Program-made: the position numbers and the translations under genes
In this document: positions 29,315 to 37,691 of the stretch, in pieces
Layout of the letters: the number at the start of each line of letters is the position of its first letter
Position numbering within the stretch: position 1 is the stretch's first letter
DNA from: Dyella marensis
GTDB lineage: Bacteria; Pseudomonadota; Gammaproteobacteria; Xanthomonadales; Rhodanobacteraceae
Length of the DNA: 37,691 nucleotides
Assembly (NCBI RefSeq): GCF_900112865.1
Contig: NZ_FONH01000029.1
Coordinates: 1 to 37,691 of the forward strand
Direction: 5' to 3'
Notes under the pieces: model-generated
What the model saw: only the letters and a program-made list of their open reading frames with translations
Told to the model about the DNA's origin: nothing
Database searches by the model: none

Positions 29315-29386
29315 GTAGGTTGGGGTGATAACCCCAACATCGCGAGGCATCGAACGCGCCATGTTGGGGTTATCACCCCAACCTAC
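29315..29386. repeat. Short variant of the GTAGGTTGGGGTGA palindromic repeat
   Basis: The arms at 29315-29338 and 29363-29386 are perfect inverse copies, 24 bases each, separated by 24 bases. The core of the other copies (GCCGCAGGCGA) is replaced by just ATA, giving GTAGGTTGGGGTGATAACC. It lies between the convergent DUF3106 and pntAa genes and ends one base before the pntAa stop codon. Confidence 0.9.
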
Positions 29387-31056
<1,670 letters not shown>

Positions 31057-31123
31057 CGGACGCGAGTCGCCTCCTTGGTCCGCGGCGGTTAGCATGGACG
31101 CTTTGCTTTTGCAGGAATCCCCC

Positions 31124-31693
31124 ATGTCCTCCCCGCTCCAGCCGCTGCTGCACCGCCACTCCGTGCCCACCGCCCAGCTGGGCGAGCCGGCGCCCGACGA
31201 GGCCACGCTGCGCGCGCTGCTGGAAGCGGCGATCCGCGTGCCGGACCACGGCAAGCTGGTGCCGTTCCGCCTGATCCTGCTGCGCGGCACCGACAAGCTG
31301 CGCTTCGGCGAACGCCTGGCCGCGCTGGCCGAGGCGCGCGATCCGGCACTGCCCGATTCCAAGCGCGAGAAAGAGCGCCGCCGCTATACCTATGCGCCGC
31401 TGGTGATCGTCGTGGTCGCGCGCCTCGACCTCGGCAGCAAGGTGCCGGAGATCGAACAGAAGCTCAGCGCCGGCTGCGTCGCCTACAACCTGCTGCTCGG
31501 CGCCGGCCAGCTGGGCCTGGGCGCGCAGTGGCTGACCGGCTGGGCCGCCTACGACGACGAGGTGGCCGCCATGCTCGGCCTGTCCCGGCACGAGCACGTG
31601 GTCGGCTTCGTGCACCTGGGCACGCCGCAGCTGGACGTGCCCGACCGCGACCGCCCCGCGCTCGACGACCTGCTGAGCACCTGGCAGTCATGA
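31124..31693 (+). CDS. Nitroreductase family protein (YdjA-like)
   Basis: An FMN-dependent NAD(P)H oxidoreductase of the compact YdjA subgroup; 189 residues. The ATG preceded by AGGA was chosen over one ten codons upstream. The RHSVPT start, RVPDHGKLVPFRLILLRG (FMN/substrate helix) and GLGAQWLTGW followed by VGFVHLGTPQL all resemble E. coli YdjA. The natural substrate is unknown. The stop overlaps the start of the exonuclease gene (ATGA). Confidence 0.92.
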   Translation: MSSPLQPLLHRHSVPTAQLGEPAPDEATLRALLEAAIRVPDHGKLVPFRLILLRGTDKLRFGERLAALAEARDPALPDSKREKERRRYTYAPLVIVVVARLDLGSKVPEIEQKLSAGCVAYNLLLGAGQLGLGAQWLTGWAAYDDEVAAMLGLSRHEHVVGFVHLGTPQLDVPDRDRPALDDLLSTWQS

Positions 31694-32577
31694 GCACGCT
31701 CTCCGCGCACCTGGTCGACGGCAGCCTGTACGTGTTCCGCGCCTGGCATTCCATGCCTGACGAGTTCACCGACAGCGAAGGCCATCCGGTCAACGCCGTG
31801 CACGGCTTCACCCGCTTTCTGTGCGAGCTGCTCGAACGCACCCGACCCGAGCACATCGCGGTGGCGTTCGACGCCTCGCTCACCACCTCGTTCCGCAACG
31901 CCATCTATCCGGCCTACAAGGCCAACCGCGAATTGCCGCCGCCGGACCTGGAGCGCCAGTTCGTGCTGTGCCGCGAGATCGCCCTCGCGCTCGGCCTGGT
32001 GGTGCTGATCGACCACAGCTTCGAAGCCGACGACCTGATCGGCAGCTCGCTGTGGAGCCTGCGCTCGCACGGCTTCCGCAGCGTGATCGTGTCGGCCGAC
32101 AAGGACTTCGGCCAGCTGCTCGGCGAGCACGACGAACAATGGGACTACGCGCGCAACCTGCGCTGGGGCCCGGCCGGCGTGCACGAACGCCTGGGCGTGC
32201 ATCCGCACCAGGTGGCCGACTACCTGGCGCTGTGCGGCGACGCGGTCGACAACATCCCCGGCGTGCCCGGCATCGGCGCCAAGACCGCCGCCGCTCTGCT
32301 GGCGCATTTCGGCAGCCTGGACACGCTGCTGGAGCGCGTGGACGAAGTGCCGTTCCTGCGCATCCGCGGCGCGGCCAGCTGCGCGCAGAAACTGCGCGAG
32401 CACAAGGATGCCGCGCTGCTGTACCGGCGGCTCACCCGCATCGCGCTGGACGCGCCGGTGTCGATGGCGGCGGATGCGCTGGCGTGGAACGGAGCGAAGG
32501 CCGAACTGCTGGACGACCTGTGCGAGCGGCTGCGCTTCGGGCCGTTGACCCGGCAACGCCTGAAGGCGCTGGCGTAG
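31690..32577 (+). CDS. 5'-3' exonuclease / flap endonuclease-like (Xni/PolA-N type)
   Basis: A stand-alone relative of the 5' nuclease domain of DNA polymerase I, 295 residues. Metal-binding acidic residues are visible: D10 in LVDGS, D61 in FDASL, E112-D114-D115 in EADDL, D137 and D139 in SADKDFGQL, and D184/D187 in GDAVDNIPGVPGIGAKTA, which also begins the helix-hairpin-helix DNA-binding motif. It probably acts on flaps or RNA primers. It is longer than E. coli Xni (about 250 residues). It is translationally coupled to the nitroreductase and ends six bases before a palindromic repeat. Confidence 0.92.
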   Translation: MSTLSAHLVDGSLYVFRAWHSMPDEFTDSEGHPVNAVHGFTRFLCELLERTRPEHIAVAFDASLTTSFRNAIYPAYKANRELPPPDLERQFVLCREIALALGLVVLIDHSFEADDLIGSSLWSLRSHGFRSVIVSADKDFGQLLGEHDEQWDYARNLRWGPAGVHERLGVHPHQVADYLALCGDAVDNIPGVPGIGAKTAAALLAHFGSLDTLLERVDEVPFLRIRGAASCAQKLREHKDAALLYRRLTRIALDAPVSMAADALAWNGAKAELLDDLCERLRFGPLTRQRLKALA

Positions 32578-32582
32578 CTGGC

Positions 32583-32674
32583 GTAGGTTGGGGTGAGCCG
32601 CAGGCGAACCCCAACATCGCCACGTCCAAACGCATCGCATCGTTGGGGTTCGCCTGCGGCTCACCCCAACCTAC
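32583..32674. repeat. Paired GTAGGTTGGGGTGAGC palindromic repeat
   Basis: The left arm (32583-32615) and right arm (32642-32674) are perfect inverse copies of 33 bases, separated by 26 bases. It fills the gap between the convergent exonuclease and ankyrin genes. It is the cleanest copy in the window and can serve as the family reference. Confidence 0.92.
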
Positions 32675-32684
32675 GTCGTGGTAC

Positions 32685-33275
32685 TCAATGGGGGGCGTGC
32701 TCAATCGATCGCGCGACTTCCTCGGCGCCTTGCTCGCGCGCGATCGATGCCGCCGTCCGCCCCTGCGCATCTTTCATCGCAAGGTTCGCACCGCGCTCGC
32801 GCAGCAGGCCAAGCAAGCGCGCGTTGCCGGACAGCGCCGCATACATCGCCGCCGTCTGCCCATCGCGGTTGCGGTCGTCCGCCTTGGCGCAGGGCTGGTC
32901 GAGCAGCAGCTTCGCCACCGCCAGCTCGCCCTTGAACGCCGCGCCCATCGTCGCGGTGCTGCCGCGGTTATCGCGGGCACAAGGATCGGCACCCAGCGCG
33001 ATCAGCTCGCGCACGGCAGTCTCCTGGCCGTGATACGCGGCAAGGATCAGCGCCGTATAACCCTGCGGCGTGCGCACGTCGACCGGGAAACCGGACTTCA
33101 CGTACTCGCGCAGCAACACCACGTCGCCCTGCCGCGCCGCTTCGAAGAAATAGGTTTTCAGCTCCGCCTCGGCTTCCGCGCGGCGCGCGGCTTCGGGCGT
33201 GGCGGCCGGCGTCGCGGGCGGCGGCGAACCGCAGGCGGCGAGCAACAGGCAGGCAAGCAGCAGCGTTCGCTTCAT
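32685..33275 (-). CDS. Ankyrin-repeat lipoprotein, probable catalase partner
   Basis: A 196-residue lipoprotein. The start has AGGAG eight bases upstream, and the signal peptide ends in the lipobox LAAC with Cys15. About four ankyrin repeats cover residues 39-171, for example GYTALILAAYHGQETAVREL and GQTAAMYAALSGNARLLGLL. It follows the exported catalase gene on the same strand. In Pseudomonas aeruginosa the ankyrin protein AnkB is encoded with catalase KatB and is needed for full catalase activity, so a chaperone-like or anchoring role for this one is likely by analogy. Confidence 0.9.
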   Translation of the reverse strand: MKRTLLLACLLLAACGSPPPATPAATPEAARRAEAEAELKTYFFEAARQGDVVLLREYVKSGFPVDVRTPQGYTALILAAYHGQETAVRELIALGADPCARDNRGSTATMGAAFKGELAVAKLLLDQPCAKADDRNRDGQTAAMYAALSGNARLLGLLRERGANLAMKDAQGRTAASIAREQGAEEVARSIEHAPH

Positions 33276-33315
33276 CGCGAATCTCCTGGACATGAAGGAA
33301 TCAAAGGTGCCGCAC

Positions 33316-33347
33316 GGCCCGGGAGCTGAGAGCGTGACTCCCGGGCC
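33316..33347 (-). other. Hairpin between catalase and ankyrin genes
   Basis: GGCCCGGGAG pairs perfectly with CTCCCGGGCC around a 12-base loop, in the 96 bases between the two genes. No T-tract follows on the minus strand. It could protect the catalase mRNA or reduce read-through into the ankyrin gene. Confidence 0.55.
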
Positions 33348-33371
33348 GGCGGCCACTGCAAGCGAGAGTGC

Positions 33372-34907
33372 TTACAGTGCTCGCGCGAGGCGTTCGATCT
33401 GTTCCGGCCTGGCGCCGACGGCCTTGGCGATGCGGGCGCCGTAGTCGGCATCGGCCTTGTAGAAGTAACTGAGCATGGTGTCGCGCACGCGGCTGTCCTT
33501 CACCTGCCCCAGGTCACCCGCCAGGTTGGCGATGAGGTTGCTCTTCTGCTGCGGCGACAGGCTGCGATACAGCTCGCCGGCCTGCTCGAAGTTCATGGTC
33601 CGGGCGATCCGCTGCTGCTGCGTGGTCCCGCTCAGCGGCAGCTGGCTGGCCTTGTAGCGCGCATCGTCGGCGTAGGCACCGGCCGTTTCGCTGGGCTGGT
33701 AGTTGACGTCGGAGTCGGTGGCGCCGGCGTTCATCGCGCCGTCCTGGTGATACGCACGCACCGGCACGCGCGGACGATTGATCGGCAACTGCTGGTTGTT
33801 CACGCCCAGGCGATAGGTCTGCGTGTCGGCGTAGGAGAACAGGCGTCCCTGCAGCAGGCGATCCTCCGAAGCCTCGATGCCCGGCACCATGCGCACCGGC
33901 GCGAAGGCGGCCTGCTCGGTTTCCTGGAAGAAATTGGCGGGAACGCGATCGAGCGTCATGGTGCCGAGCTTCGTCTCCGGCACGTTCGGCCACACCTTGG
34001 TCGCGTCCTGCGGATCGAATGCGAAGCCGGACAGCTGCTCGGGCTTGAGCACCTGCACGTACAGATCCCACGCGGGGTAGTTCTTCGCCGCGATGGCGTC
34101 GTACAGGTCATGCGTGAGGTTGTTGAAGTCCTTGCCCTGCACCGCCTCGGCTTCTTTCGCGCTGAGGTTCCTGATGCCCTGGCGGCTCTTCCAATGGAAC
34201 TTGACGTAGTGCACCTCGCCCTTCGCGTTGACGAACTTGAAGGCATGCACGCCGAAGCCGTCCATGGTGCGGTACGACGCCGGCGTGCCGTTGTCGCTGT
34301 ACACCCAGGTCAGCATGTGGGTGGCTTCGGGCACGTGCGAGAAGAAATCGAAGTAGCGGTTCGGGTCCTGCCGGTTGGTGACCGGGGAGGGCTTGAGCGA
34401 ATGCACCATGTCCGGGAACTTGATCGCATCGCGGATGAAGAACACCGGCAGGTTGTTGCCCACCAGGTCCCAGTTGCCCTGGTCGGTATAGAACTTGGTG
34501 GCGAAGCCGCGCGGATCGCGCAGCGTCTCCGGCGAACCGGAAGGGTGGATCACCGTCGAGAAGCGCACGAACACCGGCGTGGTCTTGCCGGCAGCACCGA
34601 ACAGCGAGGCGGCAGTCAGCTCGCTGAAATCGCCGGCGGAAACGAACTGCCCATGCACGCCGGTGCCGCGCGCATGCACCACGCGCTCGGGAATGCGCTC
34701 GCGGCCGAAATGCTGCAGTTTTTCCACCAGCTGCGCATCCTGCAGCAGGGCGGGACCGGCCGGGCCGGCGGTCTGCGAGTTCTGGTTGTCGCCGACCGGA
34801 GCGCCATTGGCGCGTGTCAGCGTGTTCTGCGCGTGGGCATGGGCCGCGAGCAGGGCAAGGCCTAGCAGCGACGCGCCCAGGGGACGCGCGTAGCGGTGCA
34901 GTTGCAT
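33372..34907 (-). CDS. katB: Exported monofunctional haem catalase (KatB-type)
   Basis: Breaks down hydrogen peroxide, here in the periplasm. The 511-residue protein starts with a signal peptide (residues 1-26, ending AHAHA). The small-subunit catalase fold has the distal His78 in RVVHARGTGVHG, the conserved asparagine in VGNNLPVFFIRD (N151/N152), and the proximal haem ligand Tyr359 in RLFSYADTQTYRLG. The next gene on the strand is an ankyrin lipoprotein, like the katB-ankB pair of Pseudomonas. An AraC-type gene diverges across 153 AT-richer bases that contain repeated TCGATA motifs. Induction by peroxide is likely but not demonstrated by a certain OxyR site. Confidence 0.96.
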   Translation of the reverse strand: MQLHRYARPLGASLLGLALLAAHAHAQNTLTRANGAPVGDNQNSQTAGPAGPALLQDAQLVEKLQHFGRERIPERVVHARGTGVHGQFVSAGDFSELTAASLFGAAGKTTPVFVRFSTVIHPSGSPETLRDPRGFATKFYTDQGNWDLVGNNLPVFFIRDAIKFPDMVHSLKPSPVTNRQDPNRYFDFFSHVPEATHMLTWVYSDNGTPASYRTMDGFGVHAFKFVNAKGEVHYVKFHWKSRQGIRNLSAKEAEAVQGKDFNNLTHDLYDAIAAKNYPAWDLYVQVLKPEQLSGFAFDPQDATKVWPNVPETKLGTMTLDRVPANFFQETEQAAFAPVRMVPGIEASEDRLLQGRLFSYADTQTYRLGVNNQQLPINRPRVPVRAYHQDGAMNAGATDSDVNYQPSETAGAYADDARYKASQLPLSGTTQQQRIARTMNFEQAGELYRSLSPQQKSNLIANLAGDLGQVKDSRVRDTMLSYFYKADADYGARIAKAVGARPEQIERLARAL

Positions 34908-34978
34908 GGGTTCTTATCCTTAGGGTTTGGCAGCGCTCTCCCACCGCCAGCTCTCCCGGGTGAGACTACGCAAGGTTT

Positions 34979-35016
34979 ATCGATATGCCCATTCGATATT
35001 TCCTAACGAATCGATA
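34979..35016. promoter_or_regulatory. TCGATA repeats in the catalase-araC divergent region
   Basis: TCGATA occurs at 34980-34985, 34993-34998 and 35011-35016. The first and third lie within the palindrome ATCGAT, spaced 31 bases apart, about three helix turns. The region is AT-rich against a GC-rich background and lies between two divergent genes. It is a candidate binding site for the AraC-type protein or an oxidative-stress regulator; no consensus was matched with certainty. Confidence 0.4.
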
Positions 35017-35060
35017 GAGCGTATATATCCAAATCTTCCCGACCGAGGTCCTGAATTCAC

Positions 35061-35885
35061 GTGCAAGGCGTCCCCCACGCGTTCGAACACCTGCGCGATG
35101 CCGCGGAGTTCCGCTGCCCCGCCCACCGCGCGGGCATCGAGCTGTATCGCGCCCACATCGTGCGCCATGCATTCGAACCGCATGTGCATGACGGCTTCGG
35201 CCTGGGCGCGATCGAGTCCGGCGTGGAGCGCTTCCGCTATCGCGGCGCCGACCACCTCGCGCCGCCCGACTCGCTGGTGATGATGAATCCCGACGAGCTG
35301 CACACCGGCCGTGCCGAAACCGAGGGCGGCTGGCACTACCGCATGGTCTACGTCCAACAGTTCGCCGTGGCCGAGATCACCGGCGAGCCGGGCTGGTGGT
35401 TCGGCGACGCGGTGTGCGCCGATGCGGCCGGCGCGCGGCGCATCACCGCCCTGCTCGACGCGCTGTGGCAGGCACGCGAGCCGCTGGCTTTCGACAGCCT
35501 GATGCTGCAGCTGCTGCAGATGTTCCGCCGCCACGCCAGTGCGCCGCAGCCATGGCGGGCGGAGGCGTTGTCGCGCTTCGAACCGGTCATCGAGTATCTG
35601 CGTGAGCATCTGGCCGAGCGCCTCACCCTGGACGAACTGGCCGCGGTCGCCGGCCTCAGTCCGTTCCACTTCCTGCGCCAGTTCCAGGCGCGCCACCACG
35701 CCACGCCGCAGCAGATGCTGATGGCGCTGCGCCTGTCCGCAGCCAAGCGCCGCTTGACCGCCGGCGAGGCGCCGGCGCAGGTCGCCGCCGCCACCGGGCT
35801 GACCGACCAGGCGCACCTGACCCGCGCCTTCGCACGCCGCTACGGTGTCACGCCCGCGCGCTACCAGCGCCAGCTGCAGCGATAG
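35061..35885 (+). CDS. AraC-family transcriptional regulator
   Basis: A 274-residue regulator with a GTG start. The N-terminal cupin-like AraC ligand-binding domain covers residues about 20-105, with VRHAFEPHVHDGFGLGAIESG typical of the amino-acid/effector-sensing subgroup. The C-terminal region has two helix-turn-helix motifs at about 172-272: LTLDELAAVAGLSPFHFLRQF and PAQVAAATGLTDQAHLTRAF. Regulators of this type are often paired with LysE or EamA exporters, and an EamA transporter gene starts 46 bases downstream, which is the likeliest target. It diverges from the catalase gene, which it might also affect. Confidence 0.93.
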   Translation: MQGVPHAFEHLRDAAEFRCPAHRAGIELYRAHIVRHAFEPHVHDGFGLGAIESGVERFRYRGADHLAPPDSLVMMNPDELHTGRAETEGGWHYRMVYVQQFAVAEITGEPGWWFGDAVCADAAGARRITALLDALWQAREPLAFDSLMLQLLQMFRRHASAPQPWRAEALSRFEPVIEYLREHLAERLTLDELAAVAGLSPFHFLRQFQARHHATPQQMLMALRLSAAKRRLTAGEAPAQVAAATGLTDQAHLTRAFARRYGVTPARYQRQLQR

Positions 35886-35931
35886 CAATCTCGTACAAGA
35901 CCGCACGGCGGCGCGCGCGCAAGCTGTGCGC

Positions 35932-36906
35932 ATGTGGACTGGAACCCTCTATGCACTCGTCGCCGGCCTGATGTGGGGCCTGGTCTTCGTCGGCCCGCTG
36001 CTGGTGCCCGAGTATCCGGCCGCCCTGCAATCGGTCGGCCGCTATCTCGCCTTCGGCCTGATCGCGCTGCCGCTGGCCTGGCTGGACCGCGCCGCGCTGC
36101 GCCAGCTTTCCCGCGCCGACTGGATCGAAGCGCTCAAGCTGGCCGCGGTCGGTAACCTGCTCTATTACCTGTGCCTGGCCAGCGCCATTCAGCGCGCGGG
36201 CGGTCCGCTGCCGACCATGATCATCGGCACCCTGCCGGTGGTGATCGCGGTCAGCGCCAACCTGCGCAACGCGCGCCGCGACGGCCGCCTGCCGTGGGGG
36301 CGGCTGGCCCCTTCGCTGCTGCTGATCGCCGCCGGCATCGCCTGCGTGAACCAGGCCGAGCTGGCCGCCTTGAAGGCGCAGGCCGGTGCGGATCTGAGCC
36401 GCTACGCCACTGGCGCCCTGCTCGCCTTCGGCGCGGTGGCCTGCTGGACCTGGTATCCGCTGCGCAATGCCGACTGGCTGCGCCACCATCCCGGCCGCAG
36501 CCCGCGCAGCTGGGCCACCGCGCAGGGCGTGGCCACGCTGCCGCTGGCGCTGGCCGGCTACGCGCTGCTGTGGCTGGCGATGGGCGTAGGCGGCAACGCC
36601 TTCCCGATGCCGTTCGGTCCGCGGCCCCAGGTGTTCATCGCGCTGATGGCGGCGATCGGCCTGTTCGCTTCCTGGCTGGGCACGCTGTGCTGGAACGAAG
36701 CGAGCCAGCGCCTGCCCACCGCGCTGGCCGGGCAGCTGATCGTGTTCGAGACGCTGGCCGCGCTCGGCTACGCCTTCCTGCTGCGCGGCACGCTGCCCGG
36801 CGCGCAGACCCTGCTCGGCATCGGACTGCTGGTGGCGGGCGTGGCATGGGCGACGCGGGTGAAGCCGGTGCCGCTGGAACGCCTGGAAGCGGAACGGTTG
36901 CCATAA
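35932..36906 (+). CDS. EamA/DMT-family transporter
   Basis: A 324-residue inner-membrane protein with about ten hydrophobic helices in two EamA halves; the first half begins at GTLYALVAGLMWGLVFVGPL. Proteins of this drug/metabolite transporter superfamily usually export amino acids or small metabolites. The ATG has no strong Shine-Dalgarno sequence, but it fits the usual N-terminus and avoids overlap with the araC gene. It lies 46 bases after the AraC regulator on the same strand and is probably controlled by it. The substrate cannot be predicted. Confidence 0.92.
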   Translation: MWTGTLYALVAGLMWGLVFVGPLLVPEYPAALQSVGRYLAFGLIALPLAWLDRAALRQLSRADWIEALKLAAVGNLLYYLCLASAIQRAGGPLPTMIIGTLPVVIAVSANLRNARRDGRLPWGRLAPSLLLIAAGIACVNQAELAALKAQAGADLSRYATGALLAFGAVACWTWYPLRNADWLRHHPGRSPRSWATAQGVATLPLALAGYALLWLAMGVGGNAFPMPFGPRPQVFIALMAAIGLFASWLGTLCWNEASQRLPTALAGQLIVFETLAALGYAFLLRGTLPGAQTLLGIGLLVAGVAWATRVKPVPLERLEAERLP

Positions 36907-36972
36907 GCCAAGGTTGTCGCCGTCATGCGCTGCCGGCACCATGCGGTGCTTCCTTCCGCAGACGGCTTCCCC

Positions 36973-37539
36973 ATGCACTCGACCGATCGCATTCCCGACG
37001 ACGCCCAGGCCCCGGTCGAAACGCTGTACGAAGGCCGCTGGCTCAGCCTGCGCAAGCGCGGCCGCTGGGAATACGCCGAGCGCAACAACCCCGCCGGCGC
37101 GGTGATCATCCTGGCGGTGACGCCGGAAGACAAAGTGCTGTTCGTCGAGCAGTACCGCGTGTCCATCCTCAAGCACACCATCGAGATGCCCGCCGGCCTG
37201 ATCGGCGACGAGGCTGGCCACCACGACGAAAGCGCGCTGATCGCCGCGCAGCGCGAGCTGGAAGAAGAGACCGGCTACCGCTGCGCGCGCGTGGAGTTCG
37301 TGCACGAAGGCCCCTCCTCCTCCGGCATGAGCACCGAAATGATCGCCTTCGTGCGCGCCTGGGACCTGCAGAAGGTCGGCCCGGGCGGCGGCGATGAGAG
37401 CGAGAACATCGTGGTGCACGAAGTGCCGCGCCGCGAGGCCGGGGCGTGGCTGTTCGCGCGGGCGGCACAGGGGTATTCGATCGATCCGAAGCTGTTTGCG
37501 GGGTTGTGGTTTATCGAACACGGCCGCCCCGAAGCTTGA
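36973..37539 (+). CDS. Nudix hydrolase (NudF-like, ADP-sugar pyrophosphatase)
   Basis: A 188-residue Nudix enzyme likely to split ADP-ribose or a related nucleoside diphosphate compound. The start MHSTDRIPDD was preferred to one 16 codons upstream. The Nudix box covers residues 78-102 with R94-E95-L96-E97-E98-E99-T100-G101-Y102. The gap between its first glycine (G78) and first glutamate (E86) is two residues longer than the consensus, so the loop is expanded. Upstream, VEQYRV and EMPAGLI are typical of the ADP-sugar pyrophosphatase group. It is followed by a long inverted repeat at the window edge. Confidence 0.9.
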   Translation: MHSTDRIPDDAQAPVETLYEGRWLSLRKRGRWEYAERNNPAGAVIILAVTPEDKVLFVEQYRVSILKHTIEMPAGLIGDEAGHHDESALIAAQRELEEETGYRCARVEFVHEGPSSSGMSTEMIAFVRAWDLQKVGPGGGDESENIVVHEVPRREAGAWLFARAAQGYSIDPKLFAGLWFIEHGRPEA

Positions 37540-37547
37540 GATAAAAG

Positions 37548-37691
37548 CCCCTCTCCCCCGGCGACCCGAAGGTAGTCCCTGTGGGAGAGAGGGGTTGGGA
37601 TGAGGGTGCGGGCGGAGCGCAGGAGTGATGCGCTCCGCTCCGCCCGCACCCTCATCCGGCTGCCGCCACCTTCTCCCGGAGGGAGAAGGGT
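37548..37691. repeat. Large inverted-repeat element, cut by the window end
   Basis: It opens with CCCCTCTCCC and later GGGAGAGAGGGG (an imperfect hairpin, 37548-37594). A perfect 22-base inverted repeat follows: 37598-37619 (GGATGAGGGTGCGGGC...) against 37636-37657. The last 30 bases hold a further fold-back, TTCTCCCGG/AGGGAGAA. The whole lies 8 bases after the Nudix stop. It resembles the widespread CTCTCCC...GGGATGAGGG intergenic repeats of proteobacteria and may act as a transcription end. Confidence 0.75.

Noticed and set aside
36973-37539. Degenerate Nudix box suggesting an inactive enzyme
   Set aside because: The core REL-EE-x-G part is intact; only the loop before it is two residues longer, which occurs in active members.

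Overview
The window is high-GC gammaproteobacterial chromosome. Gene order and content point to the Xanthomonadales (Lysobacterales), most likely the Rhodanobacteraceae (Rhodanobacter/Dyella/Frateuria-like). The pointers are a tRNA-Tyr/Gly/Thr-tuf operon, an rplY-pth-ychF block with prs and ispE, a GT41 protein closely resembling the Xanthomonas campestris OGT homologue, a xanthomonalisin-type S53 protease, and two families of palindromic intergenic repeats. The family-level placement is inference.

Layout. Positions 5-10350, almost all minus strand, hold housekeeping genes: tuf with three tRNAs behind a clear sigma-70 promoter, a hot-dog thioesterase, a GNAT acetyltransferase, ychF, pth, rplY, prs, tRNA-Gln, a GNAT-IspE fusion, lolB and a TPR lipoprotein. 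From 10457 the plus strand carries hemA, prfA, a TPR/GT41 protein with altered catalytic residues, and PPK2. A minus-strand operon yihY-tlpA-acyP (17955-15931) diverges from wrbA and a DUF2069 gene. Next come an AidB-like acyl-CoA dehydrogenase and a one-domain asparaginase flanked by two palindromic repeats. A secreted S53 protease with PKD and beta-sandwich domains follows, behind a 640-bp non-coding leader, then sufT and a small membrane protein.

From 25.9 to 30.5 kb lies a proton-translocating transhydrogenase. pntAa is separated from pntAb-pntB by three plus-strand genes: an ECF-like sigma factor, a small single-pass membrane protein and a DUF3106 protein. The right end has cdd, a nitroreductase coupled to a 5'-3' exonuclease, an exported catalase with a partner ankyrin lipoprotein, a divergent AraC regulator followed by an EamA transporter, and a Nudix hydrolase. 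The window ends in a long inverted repeat.

Most of the window is ordinary core genome; no phage, CRISPR, restriction or toxin-antitoxin system is visible. The points most worth a second look are the in-frame GNAT-IspE fusion, the altered active site of the GT41 protein beside prfA, the interrupted pnt operon, the GGGAATN heptad palindromes that bracket rplY-pth and rewrite the Pth C-terminus, the GTAGGTTGGGGTGAGC palindromes concentrated at gene 3' ends, and a repeated operator-like motif upstream of the protease. All starts, families and sites come from reading the sequence; no database search was run.
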